Below, piece after piece: positions 60,000 through 64,000 of a DNA stretch of 64,000 bases. The position numbers and the translations under genes were made by a program. Position 1 is the stretch's first letter. The number at the start of each line of letters is the position of its first letter. Source of the DNA: Iamia sp035575815 (GTDB lineage: Bacteria > Actinomycetota > Acidimicrobiia > Acidimicrobiales > Iamiaceae); assembly GCF_035575815.1 (NCBI RefSeq), contig NZ_DATLXO010000102.1, positions 1-64,000 on the forward strand, written 5' to 3'. The notes beneath the pieces were generated by a model that searched no databases, was not told the DNA's origin, and saw only the letters and a program-made list of their open reading frames with translations.

Positions 60000-60982
60000 T
60001 GCGGGCCGCCGTCATCGGTCTCGGCGCCGTCGGGTCTCGCGCCGCGCGCCAGCTGGCCTCCACCCCCGGCGTCGACGAGGTCCTCCTGCGCGACTCCCGG
60101 CCCGACCGCCTCTCGGACGTGGCGGCGTCGCTCGGCGACATCGCCACTGCAGAGCCGCTGACCGTCACGGCCCCTCCCGACGCGGAGGTGGTCGTCCTGG
60201 CCCTCCCCGACGGCGAGCACGCGAGCGCTGCGCTGCCCCTGATCGAGCGGGGCACCCACGTCGTGTCGACCTCCGACGCGGTGAGCGACGTCGAGGCCCT
60301 GCTCGACCTCGGCCCCGTCGCCCAGGCGCGCGGCGTCGTGCTGGTGGTGGGGGCGGCCTTCGCCCCCGGGCTGACGTGCCTGCTGGCGCGCCACGCGGCC
60401 GACTCCCTCGACGTGGTGACCGAGGTCCACGTCGCCCGGCTCGGCACCGGGGGCCCGACGTGCGCCCAGCAGCACCACCGGGCTCTCACCGGCACCGCGA
60501 TCGACTGGCGCGACGGCGGGTGGCAGCGTCGCAGCTCGGGGTCGGGTCGTGAGCTGTGCTGGTTCCCGGACCCGGTCGGTCCCGCTGACTGCTACCGCGC
60601 CGGCCTCCCCGACGCCCTGCTTCTCGTCAACGCCCTGGGCGACCTCGAGCGGGTCACGGCCCGGGTGGCGGCCACCCGGCGCGACCGGCTCACGGCTCGC
60701 TTGCCGATGCTGCGGCGGCCCCACCCCGAGGGGACCGTCGGGGCGGCCCGAGCCGAGGTCCGGGGCCGGCGGGCCAGCGCGTACGAGACCCTGGTGTACG
60801 GAGCGTACGACCGACCGGGGGTCGCCGCCGGCGCCGTCGCGGCGGTCGCGGCCGTGGCTGCGGTGCGCGGCGATCTGGGCATCGCGCCGGGTGCCAGCGG
60901 GCTGGCTGCCACCACGCAGGCTCGTGACCTGCTGGCTGAGCTGGCCGAGCGCGGCGTCAAGGCGGCCGTGTTCACCGGCTGA
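59999..60982 (+). CDS. NAD(P)-binding oxidoreductase-like protein (saccharopine dehydrogenase/Gfo-like)
   Basis: 327 residues. N-terminal Rossmann MRAAVIGLGAVGSRAARQLA (GxGxxG at 7-12). Then VVVLALPDGEHASAALPLIE and HVVSTSDAVSDVEALLDL, resembling saccharopine reductase-like or dihydrodipicolinate reductase-like proteins. The C-terminal domain has VGAAFAPGLTCLLARHAAD. Reaction not known. Confidence 0.7.
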   Translation: MRAAVIGLGAVGSRAARQLASTPGVDEVLLRDSRPDRLSDVAASLGDIATAEPLTVTAPPDAEVVVLALPDGEHASAALPLIERGTHVVSTSDAVSDVEALLDLGPVAQARGVVLVVGAAFAPGLTCLLARHAADSLDVVTEVHVARLGTGGPTCAQQHHRALTGTAIDWRDGGWQRRSSGSGRELCWFPDPVGPADCYRAGLPDALLLVNALGDLERVTARVAATRRDRLTARLPMLRRPHPEGTVGAARAEVRGRRASAYETLVYGAYDRPGVAAGAVAAVAAVAAVRGDLGIAPGASGLAATTQARDLLAELAERGVKAAVFTG

Positions 60983-61169
60983 GGCTCGAGCGAGGATGAG
61001 ACGTACGGCCCTTGTGGGTGGTTCATCGACCACATAGGGTGAGTAAGAGGTAAGGGTCCCGTCGAGGCAGATGGGCCGTTCGGCTCATTTGGCGGCCGCC
61101 GTCCTCACGGCGCAGCAGGGGGAGACCGACTGGGGGTCCGGGATGAGACGACGAGAAGTTGGAGAGGCC

Positions 61170-62003
61170 ATGCCCACGACGGATGAAGCGCACGTCCACA
61201 AGCTGATCGAAGACAACCTGCCACTGGTGCGCCACGTCGTGTTCCAGGTGGCGGTGCACTTCCCCCGCCACGTCGACCGAGACGAGCTGGCGACCGCCGG
61301 CGCCCTCGGTCTCGTCGAGGCGGCGCGTCGCTACGACGCCTCCCGGGGGATGCCCTTCGACCGCTTCGCCGCCCAGCGCATCCGTGGCGCGATCCTCGAC
61401 GCGGTGCGGGCCGCCGACTGGGCGCCGCGCTCGGTGCGCACCCTCGCCCGCAAGCTCGAGCAGGTCGAGCAGCGCCTCGCCACCAAGCTCGGGCGGGTGC
61501 CGACCGCGGGCGAGAAGGCCGACGCCCTCGGGATGGAGCCCGACGAGCTGCGCCGCCTCCAGGACCGCATGTTCCGCTCGGTCGTCCTGGCCCTCGAGTA
61601 CGAGGTGGCCGACGAACACGAGGAGCTCACCCTCGTCGACGTGCTCGCCGATGATCACACGAAGGAGCCCTCCGAGGAGCTCGAGTCCCGCGAGCTGCAC
61701 TCGTACCTCCGTGACGCGGTCCACCTCCTGCCCGAGCGCCACCGGCTGGTGATCGTGGGCTACTTCCTCGAGGGCAAGAAGTCCCAGGACCTGGCCCAGC
61801 TGCTCGGCGTGACCGAGTCCCGCATCTCCCAGCTCCGCTCCGAGGCCCTCGCCATGTTGCGCGACGGCATCGGGGCCCAGTACGAGCCGGCGTCGGCCGA
61901 CGAGCCCGCCGGGCGCGTCGCCCGTCGCAAGGCCGGCTACGCCACCGCCATCGCCGGGGCGAGCGACTGGCCCGACCGCCTCTCGGCGGTCGCCCTGCAC
62001 TGA
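61170..62003 (+). CDS. RNA polymerase sigma factor, FliA/WhiG type
   Basis: 277 residues. Region 2: LPLVRHVVFQVAVHFPRHVD, DELATAGALGLVEAARRYD and FDRFAAQRIRGAILDAVRAA. Region 3: ARKLEQVEQRLATKLGRVPT. Region 4: LPERHRLVIVGYFLEGKKSQ then VTESRISQLRSEAL. The ATG at 61170 has GGAGAGG upstream. A flagellar or developmental sigma factor. The convergent gene is FlgN-like, which favours the flagellar role. Confidence 0.88.
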   Translation: MPTTDEAHVHKLIEDNLPLVRHVVFQVAVHFPRHVDRDELATAGALGLVEAARRYDASRGMPFDRFAAQRIRGAILDAVRAADWAPRSVRTLARKLEQVEQRLATKLGRVPTAGEKADALGMEPDELRRLQDRMFRSVVLALEYEVADEHEELTLVDVLADDHTKEPSEELESRELHSYLRDAVHLLPERHRLVIVGYFLEGKKSQDLAQLLGVTESRISQLRSEALAMLRDGIGAQYEPASADEPAGRVARRKAGYATAIAGASDWPDRLSAVALH

Positions 62004-62020
62004 TCCCCCTCCCGGGGATC
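62002..62020 (+). terminator. Hairpin at the sigma-factor stop
   Basis: GATCCCC pairs with GGGGATC (62014-62020) around a 5-base loop and overlaps the stop codon. Confidence 0.5.
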
Positions 62021-62027
62021 GAACGAA

Positions 62028-62134
62028 CTGGGGCACGTCGTGGTCGTGGGTGCGACCAGCTCGTGCTCCAGATCGAGTCGTCCTCGGAGCTGGGGCACGT
62101 CGTGGTCGTGGGTGCGACCAGCTCGTGCTCCAGA
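62028..62134. repeat. 45-bp direct repeat, two copies 62 bases apart
   Basis: Starting CTGGGGCACGTCGTGGTCGT, the 45 bases at 62028-62072 and 62090-62134 are identical. They lie between the convergent sigma and FlgN-like genes. Confidence 0.9.
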
Positions 62135-62140
62135 ACGGAG

Positions 62141-62779
62141 TCAGCGGAGGAAGGCGAGCAGCGCGGGGATGCGGAGGCGGCTGGCCGAGGCCGACACGTC
62201 GGAGAGCAGGCACTCGATGCTGATGGGGTCGAGGTCCTCGGCCTGGCCCGGGGCCCGGTGCTGGTCGGGAGCCGAGAGCGCTCGCCGCCGCGAGACGTCG
62301 CCGCCGAGATCGCTCTCGACGGCGGGGTCGGAGCCGACGAGAGCGGACGTGGCTGCCGCCAGCTCGAGGGTGCCGGTGTGGGCCAGCTCGGCCAGGCCAT
62401 CGCGACAGCGCTGGGCGATGCCGTGGCCGTGCAGCTCGATCTCGGCGACTACGCCACAGAGGCTGTCGTGGTGGTCCCGCAGGATGCCGGACCACGGGGG
62501 CGACGCCACCGCCGCGACCTCCCGCAGTGACGCCACCCCACCCCGCGCGCACTTCAGGCCCACGGCGCCGACCTCGGCGGCCCGGACCAGGTCGGCCTCG
62601 CGCACCTTGATCCGGGCCCGGTTGAGGTCCTGGGCGGCCCAGGCGAGGAAGCGGACCTCACGGGCCGCCAGCATCAGCTCCAGGCCAACGAAGCGGAACC
62701 GGAGCCGCTCGAGCAGCTCCCGCTCTCGTTGCAACACATCGACCAGCGCATGCACCCAGGCGTTCTCTCCGTCTGACAT
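62141..62779 (-). CDS. FlgN-like protein (flagellar chaperone family)
   Basis: 212 residues. The N-terminal 70 residues are helical: HALVDVLQRERELLERLRFR, then LMLAAREVRFLAWAAQDLNR, the FlgN-like pattern. The rest is poorly conserved. FlgN binds hook-associated proteins before export. No other flagellar gene is in the window. Assignment is moderate, from pattern only. Confidence 0.55.
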   Translation of the reverse strand: MSDGENAWVHALVDVLQRERELLERLRFRFVGLELMLAAREVRFLAWAAQDLNRARIKVREADLVRAAEVGAVGLKCARGGVASLREVAAVASPPWSGILRDHHDSLCGVVAEIELHGHGIAQRCRDGLAELAHTGTLELAAATSALVGSDPAVESDLGGDVSRRRALSAPDQHRAPGQAEDLDPISIECLLSDVSASASRLRIPALLAFLR

Positions 62780-62848
62780 CGTCTCGCTCCATCGGCGGAC
62801 GAGGGCGACCGATGAGCACTGATGTGAGGAGAGCCCGGCCCGGAGGGG

Positions 62849-63019
62849 TCATGAGGTGCCGGGCCGGTCGGAGTCGGCCGCGGCCTCCCCGGGCGGCAGT
62901 GGGGTGAGGGCCCCTGAGGCCACGACCACCGCTGCGGCCGCCACGGCGCGCAGGACCCGTCCACGCTGCACCACCACGGTGACCCCGGCGACGAGGGCGA
63001 GGGCGGGAAGGATCACCAC
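62849..63019 (-). CDS. Possible small membrane protein
   Basis: 56 residues from GTG 63019: VVILPALALVAGVTVVVQRG and AVAAAAVVVASGALTPLP, two hydrophobic helices. The frame stays open upstream (EPSWRPHAPL) without a start codon. No good ribosome site. It sits in a 346-base gap (62780-63125) between the FlgN-like gene and hisN. Confidence 0.35.
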   Translation of the reverse strand: MVILPALALVAGVTVVVQRGRVLRAVAAAAVVVASGALTPLPPGEAAADSDRPGTS

Positions 63020-63125
63020 GAGGGGGGCGTGGGGGCGCCAGGAGGGCTCGCGCCCCGCTGGGCGACGGCGGCGTCCGGTCGGGGTGACATCCGCGCCGGC
63101 GCCGACGATGCGTGGACGCGACCGG

Positions 63126-63926
63126 TCAACGGGGTTCGGCGGACGCGGCCGGCCCGCCGAGGACGGCCAGCAGGTCGGCGTGGAGCACGCCGTTGGAAGC
63201 GAGGCCGCTGCCCCGGCCGGGGTCGTCCTCGTCGTCGAGCGAGCTGAAGCGGCCGCCGGCCTCGGCCAGGATCACGGGCATGGGGGCCACGTCGTAGAGC
63301 TCGGCCGTGGGATCGACCATGGCGTCGATGCGGCCGGTGGCCACCAGCACGTAGCCGTAGCCGTCCCCCCAGGTGCGCATCGACGCCCCCGAGTGGTGCA
63401 GGGCCAGGATTGCGGCGTCGGACCACGGGCCGAGGCCGCTGGTGCTGACGTAGGCTCGGCTCAGCTCGGAGGTGGTGCTGACGTGGGCGGGCACGCCGTT
63501 GGCGAAGCAGCCCCGGCCCCGTCCGGCCCACACCGTCTCACCCAGGGCGGGGATGTTGATGACGCCGACGGCGATGCCGTGGGCGTCCTCCACGGCGAGG
63601 AGGTTGCTGTAGAGCGGGACGCCGCGGGTGAAGGCCTTGGTGCCGTCGATCGGGTCGAGGATCCACCGGCGCCCGCTGGTGCCCGGGGTCTCGGCCTCCT
63701 CCTCGCCCAGCACGCCGTCGTCGGGGTGACGAGCGGCCAGCTCGGTGCGGATGAGGCGCTCAGCCTCGCGATCGGCCTGGGTGACGGGGGTGCCGTCGCC
63801 CTTCTGGTCGACGGTAAGGGCATCGTCGCGGAACCAGCGCAGCGTCGCCTCGCCGGCCATCCGCAGCAGCTCGACGGCCTCGTGGACGAGGTCGGGGTCG
63901 GCGGCGGGGGCGTCGGCGGCGGGCAT
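63126..63926 (-). CDS. hisN: Inositol monophosphatase-family phosphatase (HisN-like)
   Basis: 266 residues. The metal-binding motif is complete: GEEEAETPG, then WILDPIDGTKAFTRGVPLYS, and the C-terminal AELYDVAPMPVILAEAGG (WDxA equivalent is YDVA). Actinobacterial HisN removes phosphate from histidinol phosphate; other members act on inositol phosphate. ATG at 63926. Confidence 0.85.
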   Translation of the reverse strand: MPAADAPAADPDLVHEAVELLRMAGEATLRWFRDDALTVDQKGDGTPVTQADREAERLIRTELAARHPDDGVLGEEEAETPGTSGRRWILDPIDGTKAFTRGVPLYSNLLAVEDAHGIAVGVINIPALGETVWAGRGRGCFANGVPAHVSTTSELSRAYVSTSGLGPWSDAAILALHHSGASMRTWGDGYGYVLVATGRIDAMVDPTAELYDVAPMPVILAEAGGRFSSLDDEDDPGRGSGLASNGVLHADLLAVLGGPAASAEPR

Positions 63927-64000
63927 GGCCGCATCATCGCGGGACGGTCGAGAGACGCGCCAACGCTCAGCGACGCGAGCTCTCAGGTGACCCGATCGCG

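Overview
The window is about 64 kb of very GC-rich DNA with almost only G or C at third codon positions, many GTG starts and short overlapping operons. It is a chromosome segment around the replication origin of a high-GC actinobacterium. Gene content and order resemble Mycobacterium, but several proteins are divergent. An Acidimicrobiia-type lineage is my inference, not a database result.

Left part (1-20993). A potassium-uptake block (APC permease, two TrkA proteins, an OB-fold protein) has the order of Rv2690c-Rv2694c of M. tuberculosis. Next are an L,D-transpeptidase and gluQ, then the minus-strand replication and translation cluster rpsF-ssb-rpsR-rplI with dnaB downstream. These are followed by a DUF192 protein, panB, a class A penicillin-binding protein and a DUF5318 protein. 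The block ends with a SAM methyltransferase and an FHA protein / Ser-Thr kinase / OmpA-like lipoprotein group.

Middle part (21116-38923). A decayed Doc toxin lies directly behind a thiamine-diphosphate enzyme. That enzyme's start region has been copied in tandem, giving two coupled mini-ORFs. Then come a GlcD-type oxidase, cca, a frameshifted pilT and a histone-deacetylase-like hydrolase. A plus-strand series follows: GNAT, DUF6049, DegV, kinase, sigM, anti-sigma, a small membrane protein, trxB, trxA and a cwlM-like gene. This matches Rv3907c-Rv3915 except that the MurJ flippase is absent and only a kinase with a discoidin-like tail remains.

Origin core (39381-59739). parB and parA are separated from rsmG by about 4 kb without a convincing gene, and this stretch carries two perfect parS sites. 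Then come rsmG, jag, yidC, yidD, rnpA, rpmH, dnaA, dnaN, recF, a DUF721 gene, gyrB and gyrA. DnaA boxes lie on both sides of dnaA, and the dnaA-dnaN gap is the best oriC candidate. After gyrA come a TadE-like protein, a DUF3566 protein and tRNA-Ile(GAU).

Right end (59862-63926). A small membrane protein coupled to an NAD(P)-binding protein, a FliA/WhiG-type sigma factor, a convergent FlgN-like protein, a possible small membrane protein and an inositol-monophosphatase-family phosphatase.

How the parts work together. The window holds initiation (DnaA, DnaN, DnaB, SSB), origin segregation (ParA, ParB, parS), supercoiling control (GyrA, GyrB), membrane insertion (YidC, YidD, Jag), redox and envelope-stress control (TrxA, TrxB, SigM) and cell-wall enzymes. 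Several genes start 6-10 bases after a TANNNT box, which indicates leaderless transcription. No rRNA gene, CRISPR array or complete insertion sequence was seen.
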